Shown piece after piece: positions 1 to 8,609 of a stretch of 64,000 nt of DNA. The position numbers and the translations under genes were made by a program. A model generated the notes under the pieces. It was not told where the DNA came from, made no database searches, and saw nothing but the letters and a program-made list of their open reading frames with translations. Each line of letters opens with the position of its first letter. Position 1 is the stretch's first letter. The DNA is from Mesorhizobium carmichaelinearum (GTDB lineage: Bacteria; Pseudomonadota; Alphaproteobacteria; Rhizobiales; Rhizobiaceae), in assembly GCF_900199455.1 (NCBI RefSeq), contig NZ_FZQR01000002.1, positions 434,001 through 498,000 of the forward strand. The letters are read 5' to 3'.

Positions 1-1016
1 CCATTGAAGTCCCGCCTCGCTTCTGGAAACGTGCTTGGACCGACGGGCATGCGGGCCGCCAGGCTACCATCGTCGAACAGCACAAGGCTGGCGGCGCCGA
101 CCAGCCCGGCATGGCGGCCAAGCTGCGCCTGGACGACCGGCACGTCGCGATAGGCGCGCATGGCGCGCTGCCGGATGGTCGCCTCGATGACCGGGTGCAT
201 CAGGTCGAGCCCGTTGGCGATGCCGCCGCCGACCACCAACACGTCGGGCGAATAGAGATGCAGCAGATTGGTGAAGCCGACGCCCAGCCAGCGCGCCTCC
301 TCCTCGAGCAGGGCCAGAGCGAGGTCGTCCTGCAGCCGTGCCGCCTCGACCACATGGCGGCCGGTGACCTCGGCATTGGCCGAGAGACGCCGCAGCGTCG
401 AGCCGTCGAAAGCTGATGTCGCAGCATTGGCGCGGCGGCCAAGTGCCGTGCCCGAGGCGATGGCCTCGAAGCAACCGACGACGCCGCAGACGCAGCGCTC
501 GCCTTCGTTGGTGATGGTCATATGGCCGATCTCGGCGGCCAGCCCACGGCGGCCGTGCAGGATGCGCCCGTCGGCAACGACACCGCCGCCAATGCCGGTG
601 GAAACCGTGACAAAGACCAGCGAGCGAGCGCCATGGCCGGCACCGAAGCGCCATTCGCCGAGTGCTGCCGCATTGGCGTCGTTCTCCAGCCGCACCGGCA
701 GGCCGAGCCGGCGCTCGAGGATGTCGGCCAGCGGCACGTCCTGCCAGCCGGCCAGCGTCGGCGGCCCGACCGCGATGCCGGCCAGCGGATCGAGCGGTCC
801 CGGCGCGCCGACGCCGACGCCGACAATGGCGAGCCCCGGCGCCTCGGCATGCACGGTTGCGGCCAGCGCCTCGATCTGGCCGATCACCACGTCAGGCCCG
901 GCCTGCGCCTGCGTCGGCACCGCGGCGAAGGCCAGGATCTTGCCGTCACGGTCGACCAGCGCGGCACGAAGCTCGGTGCCACCAAGATCGATCGCGAGGG
1001 CGACTTCGATGCTCAT
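1..1016 (-). CDS. ROK family sugar kinase, C-terminus cut by window edge
   Basis: The first 338 codons of a ROK-family protein are present and the frame is still open at the window edge. The N-terminus carries the ATP phosphate-binding DLGGT motif at residues 10-14. Near residue 175 lies the ROK zinc signature CVCGVVGCFE, so this is a kinase-type member. There is no N-terminal winged helix, which argues against a NagC/XylR-type repressor. Such proteins phosphorylate glucose, N-acetylmannosamine, allose or related hexoses in the cytosol; the substrate here cannot be read. Its ATG overlaps the stop of the epimerase gene in an ATGA, so it is the most distal visible gene of the large sugar operon. 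The length seen already equals or exceeds a typical ROK kinase (about 300 residues), so little is missing. Confidence 0.88.
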   Translation of the reverse strand, partial: MSIEVALAIDLGGTELRAALVDRDGKILAFAAVPTQAQAGPDVVIGQIEALAATVHAEAPGLAIVGVGVGAPGPLDPLAGIAVGPPTLAGWQDVPLADILERRLGLPVRLENDANAAALGEWRFGAGHGARSLVFVTVSTGIGGGVVADGRILHGRRGLAAEIGHMTITNEGERCVCGVVGCFEAIASGTALGRRANAATSAFDGSTLRRLSANAEVTGRHVVEAARLQDDLALALLEEEARWLGVGFTNLLHLYSPDVLVVGGGIANGLDLMHPVIEATIRQRAMRAYRDVPVVQAQLGRHAGLVGAASLVLFDDGSLAARMPVGPSTFPEARRDFN

Positions 1017-1735
1017 GCCGCGACCTTCAGCCCGTGCAGCCAACCGATGCGGCCGGCTAGGTCCTTGTCGCCGAAGGCGAGCGAACCCAGAACCACGGTT
1101 TCGGCGCCGGCGGCGCGCAGCAACGGCACCGTCTCGTGGCGGATGCCGCCATCGGCGGCAAGCACCACGGCGGCCTCGCGGCCGGCCTTTCTCAGGATGG
1201 CGCGGGTGGCGCCTAGCCTGTCGCAGGCTTTCTCCGACAGGCTCTGGCCCTTCACGCCGATCGCGGTGCCGAGCAGCGTGACGAAGGCGACCTCGGAGAC
1301 GAAAGGCGTCACCGCCTCGACCGGCGTTTCCAGCCTCAGCACGACGCCGGCCTCGGCGCCGAGTTCGCGGGCCAGCCGCACCGCGCGCAATCCCGCTTCG
1401 CCGTTCTCGGCATGGACGCTGATCATGTCGGCGCCGGCCTCGATGAACTGGCGTGTCTGCGCTTCGACGATTGCCGCATCGACCATCAGGTGGACGTGGA
1501 TGGGTTTGGCCGTCAGCCCGGCGATACGGGCGACGAGATCGGGGAAGAACAGGAAGGACGGCGCGAAATGGCCGTCTGCGACATCGATGTGATGCAGATC
1601 GACATGGGGTTCGATACGCCTCAAATCGCTCTCGAAATTGGCGAGATTGGCCGACCAGAGCGAGAATTCGGCGATCAACCGATCGCGCGGCAATGCTGCG
1701 ATGGCCGCGGGGCCTGACAGGGGCTTTGAAGTCAT
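1013..1735 (-). CDS. Ribulose-phosphate 3-epimerase family protein
   Basis: A 240-residue TIM-barrel protein of the Rpe family. It keeps the strand-end motifs of the family: HIDVADGHFAPS near residues 48-59, PIHVHLMV near 77-84, and the C-terminal phosphate-binding region ADGGIRHETVP near 193. These provide the metal-binding His and Asp residues and the catalytic Asp of pentulose- or hexulose-phosphate 3-epimerases. About 35 extra N-terminal residues precede the barrel compared with housekeeping Rpe. Its place inside a sugar-uptake operon suggests a paralogue dedicated to this pathway (such as an allulose- or pentulose-phosphate epimerase), which is inference. ATGA overlaps join it to both the upstream hydrolase and the downstream ROK kinase. 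Confidence 0.85.
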   Translation of the reverse strand: MTSKPLSGPAAIAALPRDRLIAEFSLWSANLANFESDLRRIEPHVDLHHIDVADGHFAPSFLFFPDLVARIAGLTAKPIHVHLMVDAAIVEAQTRQFIEAGADMISVHAENGEAGLRAVRLARELGAEAGVVLRLETPVEAVTPFVSEVAFVTLLGTAIGVKGQSLSEKACDRLGATRAILRKAGREAAVVLAADGGIRHETVPLLRAAGAETVVLGSLAFGDKDLAGRIGWLHGLKVAA

Positions 1736-2565
1736 GATAGGTCCTGGTTGTTGAAATTTCTGTCGAGAAAGCCGCCGATGGCGGCGCGGATTTCGGCGAA
1801 GTGGCGATCCTTGTCGGCGGCTTTCGGCGTCACCTCGGCGAAGGCCGTGTTGGGGATGGTCTCGGCGAGCTCGCGCGCGGTCGCCAGGGGATGGACGAGA
1901 TCGATGCCGCTGCCGATGACCAGCGTGGGGATTGCGAGACCAGCGGCTTGCGCCCGCGTCACGCCAGGCCCATCACTGGCGATCCCCTGCATCACCTCGG
2001 CGAAGACGGTCGCGTCTTCGCGCGCGAAGAAGCCGAGCAGCGAGGCGAGATTGTCCGGCGCCTCTGTGCGAAAGCGGGCAGCGGTTGCCGAGGACGCGAA
2101 GGCGTCGCGCGCCTCATCCAGCGGAAGCCGACGGATGAGTTCCGCCACCTCCGTGTAAGGGCGCATGTTTTGCGGCGCCGCAGCGAAAGCCCAGGCTGGG
2201 CGCACCAGCACCATGCCGAGGACACGGTCCGGGTGGCGAGAAGCAAGGTGCAGCGCGATCGCCGCCCCCATCGAAATGCCGCCGGCCACGAAGCGGTCGA
2301 GCCCAGCCGCATCGGCGGCGGCCAGCACATCGTCGGCGAACATGGCGATCGAAAACGGACGCTTGCTGCCGGCGCCGGAAGCGCCCTGTGCGCGGCATTC
2401 GACCGTCAGCCGGCGGTATGATGGTTGGTCAGGAAAATTCTGCGCCACCTGGGCGGCATCGCCACCGAGACCATGCTGGAAGACGACGGGAAGCCTGCCC
2501 TGCCCGGTGTCGAAGACACGAAGCGCGGCATCATCCCGCAGCAGGATCGTCGGCGCGGCGCCCAT
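1732..2565 (-). CDS. Alpha/beta hydrolase
   Basis: A 277-residue alpha/beta-hydrolase-fold protein. The oxyanion region is FQHGLGGD near residue 30, and the nucleophile elbow is GGISMGAA near residue 98, where the Ser is the presumed nucleophile. The acid and His should lie in the last 70 residues (SGIDLVHP, then DKDRHFAEI). It has no signal peptide and is cytosolic. In this sugar operon it might hydrolyse a lactone or ester intermediate made by the neighbouring Gfo/Idh dehydrogenase, but the fold is too general to predict a substrate. It overlaps the epimerase gene by four bases and its first base abuts the upstream isomerase stop. Confidence 0.82.
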   Translation of the reverse strand: MGAAPTILLRDDAALRVFDTGQGRLPVVFQHGLGGDAAQVAQNFPDQPSYRRLTVECRAQGASGAGSKRPFSIAMFADDVLAAADAAGLDRFVAGGISMGAAIALHLASRHPDRVLGMVLVRPAWAFAAAPQNMRPYTEVAELIRRLPLDEARDAFASSATAARFRTEAPDNLASLLGFFAREDATVFAEVMQGIASDGPGVTRAQAAGLAIPTLVIGSGIDLVHPLATARELAETIPNTAFAEVTPKAADKDRHFAEIRAAIGGFLDRNFNNQDLS

Positions 2566-3383
2566 CAGAGCAGTCCCCGCAGGAAGGCGGCGACATCAGG
2601 CGCCTCATCGGCCGACAGCCCATGTGTGACCAGCGCGCCGTCGAAACCCACAGCCTTCAGCCGCGCGACGAAATCGGGGAAGTCGACGATGCCTTGTCCT
2701 GCGGTGGCGAAGCGGCCGTCACCATGCCGGTCCTTGGCGTGCGCCATGGCGATGTGGCCGGCGGCTTCGCCGATCGCGGCAGCGACGATGGCGCGCGCCT
2801 GGTCTGCTGTCGCGTGCTCGAACAGATTGGCCGGATCGAGCACGATCTTCAGATGCCTGGAGCGCATGTCGGCGATCAGACGCGTCGCGTCCCTGGCCGA
2901 GGTGACGATGTTGGCCTGCTCGGGCTCGATGCCGAGATCGACGCCGGAATCCTCGGCCAGCGCCAGCGCCTTGCCCATTTCGGCAGCCATGTCGAACCAG
3001 GCGGAGGGCGTAGCATTTTCGGGATGATAGGCCCATTGATCGGCAATATTGCGCGAGCCGGTGCAGAGCGTGACCAGCGGGATGCCGAGGGATGCTGCCG
3101 TCTTGATGACGACGCCAAGACGGCGAAGGCCATCGTCGCGCACCGCCCTGTCGGGATGTGCCATATTGTAGGTGCCCGAGAGGGCTGCAAGCGAAACGCC
3201 TGTCGCCTGTGCGGCAGCGCGGATGGAAGCGATGGCATCCGCCGGCACCGCATCCGGCATTGACGGCAGGCCGGCGCAGGCGAGGTTGAATTGCGTCGTC
3301 TCATATCCGGCCTGCTTCACCGCGGCCAGCACGGCGGCGGGGTCAGTGCCCGCAAATGTCTTGGCGAAGATGCCGAGGCGCAT
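2565..3383 (-). CDS. Sugar phosphate isomerase/epimerase (AP endonuclease 2 fold)
   Basis: A 272-residue xylose-isomerase-like TIM barrel. Recognisable pieces are the start MRLGIFAKTF, LGIEPEQANIV near residue 125 with the metal-ligand Glu, KIVLDPANLF near 160 with an Asp, and AMAHAKDRHG near 193 with a His. These resemble the metal-binding strands of IolE/IolI/tagatose-epimerase-like enzymes. It probably isomerises or epimerises a keto or inositol-like intermediate; the substrate is unknown. It is one of two such genes in the operon, on either side of the Gfo/Idh gene, and its start shares one base with that gene's stop. The pair looks like successive steps of one pathway rather than a recent duplication, because their sequences are clearly different. 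Confidence 0.85.
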   Translation of the reverse strand: MRLGIFAKTFAGTDPAAVLAAVKQAGYETTQFNLACAGLPSMPDAVPADAIASIRAAAQATGVSLAALSGTYNMAHPDRAVRDDGLRRLGVVIKTAASLGIPLVTLCTGSRNIADQWAYHPENATPSAWFDMAAEMGKALALAEDSGVDLGIEPEQANIVTSARDATRLIADMRSRHLKIVLDPANLFEHATADQARAIVAAAIGEAAGHIAMAHAKDRHGDGRFATAGQGIVDFPDFVARLKAVGFDGALVTHGLSADEAPDVAAFLRGLL

Positions 3384-4459
3384 CAGACCGCACCCGAAAC
3401 GGAGGCGAGTTCGACCCGCTCGCCCGTTTCCACGGAGCGGGCAATGGCGACCATGGCGCGGATCGAGGCGATGCCGTCCTCGACATTGGCGCCGCGCATC
3501 GGCGTGCCGTTCAGCACGGTGTCGGCAAGGCCTTCCAACTGGCGGCGGAAGAAATGGCCGTCGGCGCCGAGCGGTTTGCGCGAGGTCGCGTCCTTCTCAT
3601 GGAAGATGTCGACCTCGCTGGCGCGGAAGTACCAGGGGTTGAATGTCTTGGCGATGACCGAGCCGTTCTCGCCATAGAGCTGGAAGCCTTCGTGCCAGTC
3701 CATGCGCACGGCGACGGTCAGATCGAGATGGCCGAGCGCGCCGCTGGCGAATTCGGTTTCAACGAACCAGCAATAGGCGCCGAAGCGCTCGTTGAGGCGC
3801 GCGCGCACGGCGGTGATTTCGCCGCACAGGAAGCGCGCGGTATCGACGAGATGCGAGCCGTGCGCCAGCATGAAATATTGCCTGAGGTCAGCCTTCGGAT
3901 TGCCCGAAGGTTTCCTCGCCAGCTTGCTGGTGACCGGCAGCGGCTGCACCGCATCGGTGTTGGTGTAGCGATGGGTGGAATCGCAGTACCAGGCCTTCAG
4001 CGCCAGCACCTCGCCCATCTCGTCGCGGACGAAGTCGCGCGCGGCTTCCAGCGCCGGGTCGAAGCGCTTCATGTGGCCGACCTGCAGCACCTTGCCCGAC
4101 CGCTTCACGGCCGCCGCCAGCGCCTCGCCTTCCTCCACCGAAGTGCCGATCGGCTTTTCACAGAGAACATGCTTGCCGGCGTCGAGCGCCTTGATCGACA
4201 TCGGCACATGATAAGCGTCCGACGTGGCGACGATCACCGCCTCCAGCTCGAGATCGGCGAGCATGGCGTCATAGTCGGCATACATCTTCTGGGGCTCGTA
4301 GGTGGCGCCCATGCGGGCGAGCAAATCGGGGGCCGCGTCGCAGATGGCGTAGAGATCGGCATTGCCGGCTTTCGCGCAGGATTCCAGATGCGCGAACTGC
4401 GCGATCGGGCCGCAGCCGAGCACACCGACTCTCAGGCGTCTGTCTTGTTTCTTGATCAT
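3383..4459 (-). CDS. Gfo/Idh/MocA family NAD(P)-dependent oxidoreductase
   Basis: A 358-residue dehydrogenase. The N-terminal Rossmann fold shows VGVLGCGPIAQ near residues 12-22, and the family hallmark CEKPIG near residue 100 supplies the catalytic Lys. The C-terminal half is the alpha/beta domain that binds sugar substrates, with HGSHLVDTARF near residue 200. Members oxidise a hydroxyl of a sugar, inositol or sugar derivative to a ketone with NAD(P). Flanked by two isomerase/epimerase genes, it probably opens the pathway by making a keto sugar for them. No signal peptide is seen. The start is the ATG at 4457-4459, 11 bases after the stop of the upstream isomerase gene. Confidence 0.9.
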   Translation of the reverse strand: MIKKQDRRLRVGVLGCGPIAQFAHLESCAKAGNADLYAICDAAPDLLARMGATYEPQKMYADYDAMLADLELEAVIVATSDAYHVPMSIKALDAGKHVLCEKPIGTSVEEGEALAAAVKRSGKVLQVGHMKRFDPALEAARDFVRDEMGEVLALKAWYCDSTHRYTNTDAVQPLPVTSKLARKPSGNPKADLRQYFMLAHGSHLVDTARFLCGEITAVRARLNERFGAYCWFVETEFASGALGHLDLTVAVRMDWHEGFQLYGENGSVIAKTFNPWYFRASEVDIFHEKDATSRKPLGADGHFFRRQLEGLADTVLNGTPMRGANVEDGIASIRAMVAIARSVETGERVELASVSGAV

Positions 4460-4470
4460 CGTCTCGTTCT

Positions 4471-5292
4471 TCAGGCGCCGTAGCTGCGCATTGTCTGGCG
4501 GTTGGTCTTGACCGCGCCGGCGGGATCGGCGGCGGCCGTTTCGGATTCCTCTTCGAGCACCAGCCAGCCGTTGAAATGCGGCGCGGTGTTCGCGATCTCG
4601 ATAACCTTCGGCGTGTCACAGACGCCCTTGCCCAGCATCGCCCAGGTGCCGTCGGCGTCGACGTCCTTCAGATGGATGTAGCGGATGCGGTCGCGGTAGG
4701 TGCGCAGCGTGTCGGCCATGTCCTTGTGGCCGCGCAATATGTGGCCGGTATCCGGCACCCAGCCGACCAGGTCGGGGTCGAGCAAGGCAAAGATCCTGTC
4801 GTAATCGGCGCGGTCGAACAGCAGCGTGTTGTGGTGCGAGCTCGGATGCACTGCCACCTGGACACCGGCCCTACGGCCGAGCTCACCGGCTCTGTTGTAA
4901 ACCTCGGCGGCGATGGCGAACTTGTCGTCGCGCGGCCCGTCGGACACCACGGTTGCCGACCCCATCGACACCAGCGCACCGGGAAAGGCGGAAGCGAAAT
5001 CGATCCAGCGCTGCGCCGCCTCGAGATCGGCGTCGATCTGATCCTTGAGCGTAAACCCGCTGTTCGAGCCGAAGGCAAAGGAGACCAGCGTCAGGCCGGA
5101 CGACTTCAGCGCGGCGGCGAATTCCGTCGGCCGGTCGGCGTACCGGCCGATCATGGCGTCGGTGATCTCGATGCCGGAATAGCCGCCATCGGCGATGGCC
5201 TTCAACAGATCGTCGGGGCCGCCGGCAAAACGGTCGCCGAGCATTTCCCAGGTAAAGGTCTGGCAGCCGACTTTGAGGTCTTTCACGTTCAT
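4471..5292 (-). CDS. Sugar phosphate isomerase/epimerase, IolE-like
   Basis: A 273-residue TIM-barrel protein of the AP-endonuclease-2 superfamily. It starts MNVKDLKVGCQTFTWEM, which resembles inosose dehydratase (IolE) and related epimerases. Metal-ligand strands can be followed at GIEITDAM near 39, VAVHPSSHHN near 147, VPDTGHILRG near 180 and YIHLKDVD near 205. It probably acts on a keto sugar or inosose made by the neighbouring dehydrogenase. It lies 63 bases downstream of the ABC permease gene with no hairpin between them, so it is probably co-transcribed with the transporter. The true substrate is unknown. Confidence 0.85.
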   Translation of the reverse strand: MNVKDLKVGCQTFTWEMLGDRFAGGPDDLLKAIADGGYSGIEITDAMIGRYADRPTEFAAALKSSGLTLVSFAFGSNSGFTLKDQIDADLEAAQRWIDFASAFPGALVSMGSATVVSDGPRDDKFAIAAEVYNRAGELGRRAGVQVAVHPSSHHNTLLFDRADYDRIFALLDPDLVGWVPDTGHILRGHKDMADTLRTYRDRIRYIHLKDVDADGTWAMLGKGVCDTPKVIEIANTAPHFNGWLVLEEESETAAADPAGAVKTNRQTMRSYGA

Positions 5293-5355
5293 CCTTTCAA
5301 TCCTTGATACCGCTTATTCCTTGATGCCACTCTGCGTCGCCGTGGGAAGAACATC

Positions 5356-6198
5356 CTACTTGACCGAGCCCGCGGTCATGCCGGCGAGGAAGTACCTCTG
5401 GGCAACGAGATAGATGAGCAAGAGCGGTAGCGAGCCGAGCACGCTCATCGCCATCATCTGGTTCCATTCGAAGGCGTGCTGCCCCATCAACAGCTGGATG
5501 CCGATCGGGACGGTGCGCATCGAGGTCGACTTCGTCAGCGTCAGTGCGAAGAGGAACTCGTTCCAGCACAACAGGAAGGTGTAGACCGACGTCGCCACGA
5601 TACCAGGCAGTGAAATCGGGACGATCACCCGCCAGAGTGCGGTCCAGCTGCTGCCGCCGTCGACAGCCACGGCTTCATCAAGATCGCGGGGCAAGGTGTT
5701 CAGATATCCCGTCATCAGCAGGATCGCGTAGGGCAGTGTAAACACCAGGTAAGTCAGGATCAGCGCGACATAGGTATCGAAGATACCGTATGAGACGACA
5801 AGCCCGAAGAAGGGGATCAAAAGCGTGATCGGCGGTATCGTTTGCGTGCTGATGATGAGTGTGTTCAGGCTGCCCTTGCCGCGAAAGTTGAAGCGGCTGA
5901 ACCCGTAGGCCGCCAGCAAGGCGATCAGCACCGTCAGCACGGTCACCGCTCCGGCCACGAAGTAGCTGTTGAAGAAGAAGCGCAGCTTTACCGGGTCGCC
6001 AAGGATGGCCGCATACGCTTCCAGCGTGAAGGCCTTGGGCAGGATGGTTGGCGGCAGGGCAAAGATTTCGGTATTCGATTTGAACGAGCTGCTCAGCATC
6101 CAGTAGATCGGAAAGGCCGCGAAGAACAGCCCCGCGGCAAGCGCGACATGCAGCGCGACGGTGATCAGCCTGTCTTTCGGCGTGTGCCTTTTCCTCAT
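5356..6198 (-). CDS. Carbohydrate ABC transporter permease (MalG-like)
   Basis: A 280-residue inner-membrane permease of the CUT1 sugar-importer family. Six hydrophobic segments are visible, the first around residues 12-33. The cytoplasmic EAA loop, which docks on the ATPase, reads DEAVAVDGGSSWTALWRVI near residue 187. The start chosen is the ATG at 6196-6198 (MRKRHTPKDR), six bases after the stop of the first permease gene. The frame is open further upstream, but that stretch would overlap the neighbouring gene and encodes no permease-like sequence. It works with the second permease, the periplasmic binding protein and the UgpC-type ATPase of this operon. Confidence 0.92.
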   Translation of the reverse strand: MRKRHTPKDRLITVALHVALAAGLFFAAFPIYWMLSSSFKSNTEIFALPPTILPKAFTLEAYAAILGDPVKLRFFFNSYFVAGAVTVLTVLIALLAAYGFSRFNFRGKGSLNTLIISTQTIPPITLLIPFFGLVVSYGIFDTYVALILTYLVFTLPYAILLMTGYLNTLPRDLDEAVAVDGGSSWTALWRVIVPISLPGIVATSVYTFLLCWNEFLFALTLTKSTSMRTVPIGIQLLMGQHAFEWNQMMAMSVLGSLPLLLIYLVAQRYFLAGMTAGSVK

Positions 6199-6203
6199 GG
6201 TGA

Positions 6204-7100
6204 CTACCGAGCCTTTTGATAGCGGATGTAGAACAGCGTCAGGCCGAGAGAGATCAGCAGGATGACCACGGCGCTCGCCGACGCCTGCGACAGGTTGTAG
6301 CTCGAAAATGCCAGCTTGTAGGTGTAGGTGCTCAGCACCTCGGTCGAGTAGATCGGACCGCCACCCGTCGTGATCCAGATCAATGGAAAGACCTGCATGG
6401 TCCAGATGAAATCGAGCAGCGAGATGCTGATGATGATCGGCATCAGCTGCGGAATGGTGATGAAGATCAGCTTCTGGTAGGCCTTCGCTCCGTCGATGTC
6501 GGCGGCCTCGTAGAAATCCTTGGGAATGCCCTGCAAGCCTGCGAGCAGGCTGACCATGAAGAGCGGGTAGCCCGCCCAGATATTGGCAAAGGTGACGGCG
6601 TGCAGCGCGGTCTCGGGCGAGGAAAACCACTCGACCTTGGAACCGATGATGCCCAATTGCAGGAGAATACTGTTCACGACGCCGTTCGGCTCGAGCAGAA
6701 GACGCCAGATCACCGCGATGATCACCGCAGTGAACAGCCAGGGCAGTATGTAGAGCACGCGCAGAATATTGCGCAGCGTCGGATTGATGCGGTCACTGTT
6801 CAGCATGAGCGCGAAGGCCATGCCGATGGTCATGTGGAAAATGACACTCATGCATGTGAAGTAGAGCGTGTGCCACAGCGAGGCCCAGAACACGGGGTCG
6901 TCGAAGATCGCCTGGTAGTGTTTCAGTCCGGCAAAGGATGGATCACGACGCAGCACCGCGCTGTTCTGGAACGAGTAGGCAATCACCGTCACCATCGGCA
7001 GCAGCATCAGAAGCCCGATTATGAGCAGCGAGGGCGACAGATAGAGGTAGGGTGCGACCGCTCGTTTCAGCTTGTGGTGGGAGCGCTTTTGCCGGGTCAT
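6204..7100 (-). CDS. Sugar ABC transporter permease (MalF-like)
   Basis: A 298-residue integral membrane protein and the first permease of the CUT1 importer. It has a basic N-terminus (MTRQKRSHHKLKR) followed by six hydrophobic spans. The EAA motif reads YEAADIDGAKAYQKLIFI near residue 205. Segments such as PYLYLSPSLLIIGLL and WAGYPLFMVSLLAGL are typical of glycerol-3-phosphate/trehalose/maltose-type permeases. It lies downstream of the binding-protein gene across a 138-base gap that contains a perfect 12-bp stem-loop. It pairs with the permease that starts five bases after its stop. Confidence 0.92.
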   Translation of the reverse strand: MTRQKRSHHKLKRAVAPYLYLSPSLLIIGLLMLLPMVTVIAYSFQNSAVLRRDPSFAGLKHYQAIFDDPVFWASLWHTLYFTCMSVIFHMTIGMAFALMLNSDRINPTLRNILRVLYILPWLFTAVIIAVIWRLLLEPNGVVNSILLQLGIIGSKVEWFSSPETALHAVTFANIWAGYPLFMVSLLAGLQGIPKDFYEAADIDGAKAYQKLIFITIPQLMPIIISISLLDFIWTMQVFPLIWITTGGGPIYSTEVLSTYTYKLAFSSYNLSQASASAVVILLISLGLTLFYIRYQKAR

Positions 7101-7178
7101 GTGCCAACCTTGGGATACGCCTTCAAGAGAAGGTAAGCTTCAAAAACAGGTCCATCTCAAATTACCGATCCGTTGTTG

Positions 7179-7210
7179 CCGGGTGGCCTGCCCGAAGTCA
7201 GGCCACCCGG
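7179..7210 (-). terminator. Perfect 12-bp stem-loop after the binding-protein gene
   Basis: The arms CCGGGTGGCCTG (7179-7190) and CAGGCCACCCGG (7199-7210) are exact reverse complements around an 8-base loop. It begins 29 bases after the stop of the binding-protein gene and precedes the permease gene. There is no run of T after it. Hairpins of this type between binding-protein and permease genes usually stop exonucleases or cause partial termination, so that the binding protein is made in excess. That role is inferred from position. Confidence 0.7.
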
Positions 7211-7238
7211 TCGAAGATAGCAAACGGAAACAGGCCGA

Positions 7239-8486
7239 TCAGAATTTCGCCATCCAGCCCTTCTGAGCGGCGGCGGCGGCTTGTTCCGGAGACTGCTCGC
7301 CGGCGAGCATCTTCTGGGCTTGCACGTCGAACTGGGTCATCAGGTCTTCGGCCACCGGCAGGCCCGTGAACTCATTGGCGAGATAACCGGTCTTGAAGAT
7401 CTCGAAAGCCTTGCCGAAAGCCTTGTCCGAGGTCACGAAATCGGGCTTGGCGTTGACATTGCCCGGGAAGGCGTTGGCAAGCGACACGAGCTTGGCGTTC
7501 ACCTTTTCGCTCATCAGATATTGGACGAGTTTCCAGGCCTCTTCCTGATGTTTCGAGGCAGCAGAGATGCCGATGCCCCAGGAGGCATAGGGAAGGCCGC
7601 GCTTGCCCGTATAGCCCTCCACGACCGGAACCGGGATAAGGTCGAAGTTCAGCTTGGGATTGCGCTTGCGGATGAGGTTCACATGCGCGAGCGAGTCGAT
7701 CATCATGCCGACGCGGTCGTTGACGAATTCCTCGACCTTTTCCTGTTCGGTCTTGGTGGCGATGCCGGGCGAGATGGTGCCCGCGTCATTCAGCGACTTG
7801 ACGAAGGTGAGCATGTCCACCACCGGCTTGCCCTCGAGGGCGGGCTTGCCGTCCGCCATCATCGACTGACCCGATGCCCAGACCCACGACATCATGTCGT
7901 TCTGGACGCCGGACGGTGTTTGCAGCGACAGGGGCAGCACCCAGCCATACTGGTTCTTGTCGGCGTGGGTCATCTTCTTGGCGGCTTCGAGAAACTCCGC
8001 GCGGGTCGACGGCAGCTTGGTCACGCCCGCCTGGGCGGCGAGGTCCAAATTGACGAAGACCGGATAGACGAAGGAAGCCACGGGAAACATCACCGCCTTG
8101 CCGTCTACCTTGATGATGTCGGCGACTTGGGCTTTGTCGAACTTGCTCGCATCCATCATCGGGTTCATGTCGGCGAGCGCACCCTGCGCGTTCAGATTGT
8201 TCACCCAGGCGCCGTCGAGCCCGACGACGTCGCTGAGCGTTCCGGTTGCAGCACCAACCGAGATCTGGTCTCGCGTGGTCGCATAGGGGCCGCTGACCAG
8301 CGTCACCTTGATGCCGGGATTCGCGGCCTCGAAATCGTCCATGATTTTCCGCAAGGAGCCTGCGGGCAATTCAGGCTCCCACCATTGGGTGAATTCCAGC
8401 GTCGTGTCCGCCATGGCGGCGGTTGCGCCAAGCAACCAGGCGGCCGCGGCTATTTTCAGCATCGCGGGCTTTATCCGAAACGTCAT
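7239..8486 (-). CDS. Sugar ABC transporter substrate-binding protein
   Basis: A 415-residue extracellular solute-binding protein of the family-1 (CUT1) type. A Sec signal peptide is visible (MTFRIKPAMLKIAAAAWLL, cleavage probably after AMA near residue 26). The mature protein begins DTTLEFTQWWEPELPAG and keeps family features such as GSWG-like PYASWGIGIS near 310. The start ATG at 8484-8486 has the strong ribosome-binding sequence GGAGGAG just upstream; the frame is open for another 19 codons but without such a site. It captures an unknown sugar or polyol in the periplasm for the two permeases downstream. A stem-loop follows its stop codon. Confidence 0.93.
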   Translation of the reverse strand: MTFRIKPAMLKIAAAAWLLGATAAMADTTLEFTQWWEPELPAGSLRKIMDDFEAANPGIKVTLVSGPYATTRDQISVGAATGTLSDVVGLDGAWVNNLNAQGALADMNPMMDASKFDKAQVADIIKVDGKAVMFPVASFVYPVFVNLDLAAQAGVTKLPSTRAEFLEAAKKMTHADKNQYGWVLPLSLQTPSGVQNDMMSWVWASGQSMMADGKPALEGKPVVDMLTFVKSLNDAGTISPGIATKTEQEKVEEFVNDRVGMMIDSLAHVNLIRKRNPKLNFDLIPVPVVEGYTGKRGLPYASWGIGISAASKHQEEAWKLVQYLMSEKVNAKLVSLANAFPGNVNAKPDFVTSDKAFGKAFEIFKTGYLANEFTGLPVAEDLMTQFDVQAQKMLAGEQSPEQAAAAAQKGWMAKF

Positions 8487-8568
8487 TTTTTTCTCCTCCT
8501 TCTCTAGGATCGACCGCACAATGCAGCCGATCGTCTGCTTCATTCAGAAGTCTTCTTACGCGTACTTC

Positions 8569-8591
8569 GCAGGCGCCTCGCTCTCGCCTGC
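8569..8591 (-). terminator. 7-bp stem-loop between ATPase and binding-protein genes
   Basis: The arms GCAGGCG (8569-8575) and CGCCTGC (8585-8591) are exact complements around a 9-base loop. The structure starts about 18 bases after the ATPase stop codon and lies some 80 bases upstream of the binding-protein start. There is no T-tract. It may be a weak terminator or a processing site that separates expression of the two genes. Moderate to low certainty. Confidence 0.4.
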
Positions 8592-8609
8592 GGGCTCTGC
8601 CACAATTCT

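Noticed and set aside
3383..5292. Gfo/Idh and IolE-like genes as part of inositol catabolism
   Set aside because: IolB, IolC, IolD and IolA genes are missing from the visible region, and two different isomerases plus an aldolase-kinase pair do not match the iol pathway.
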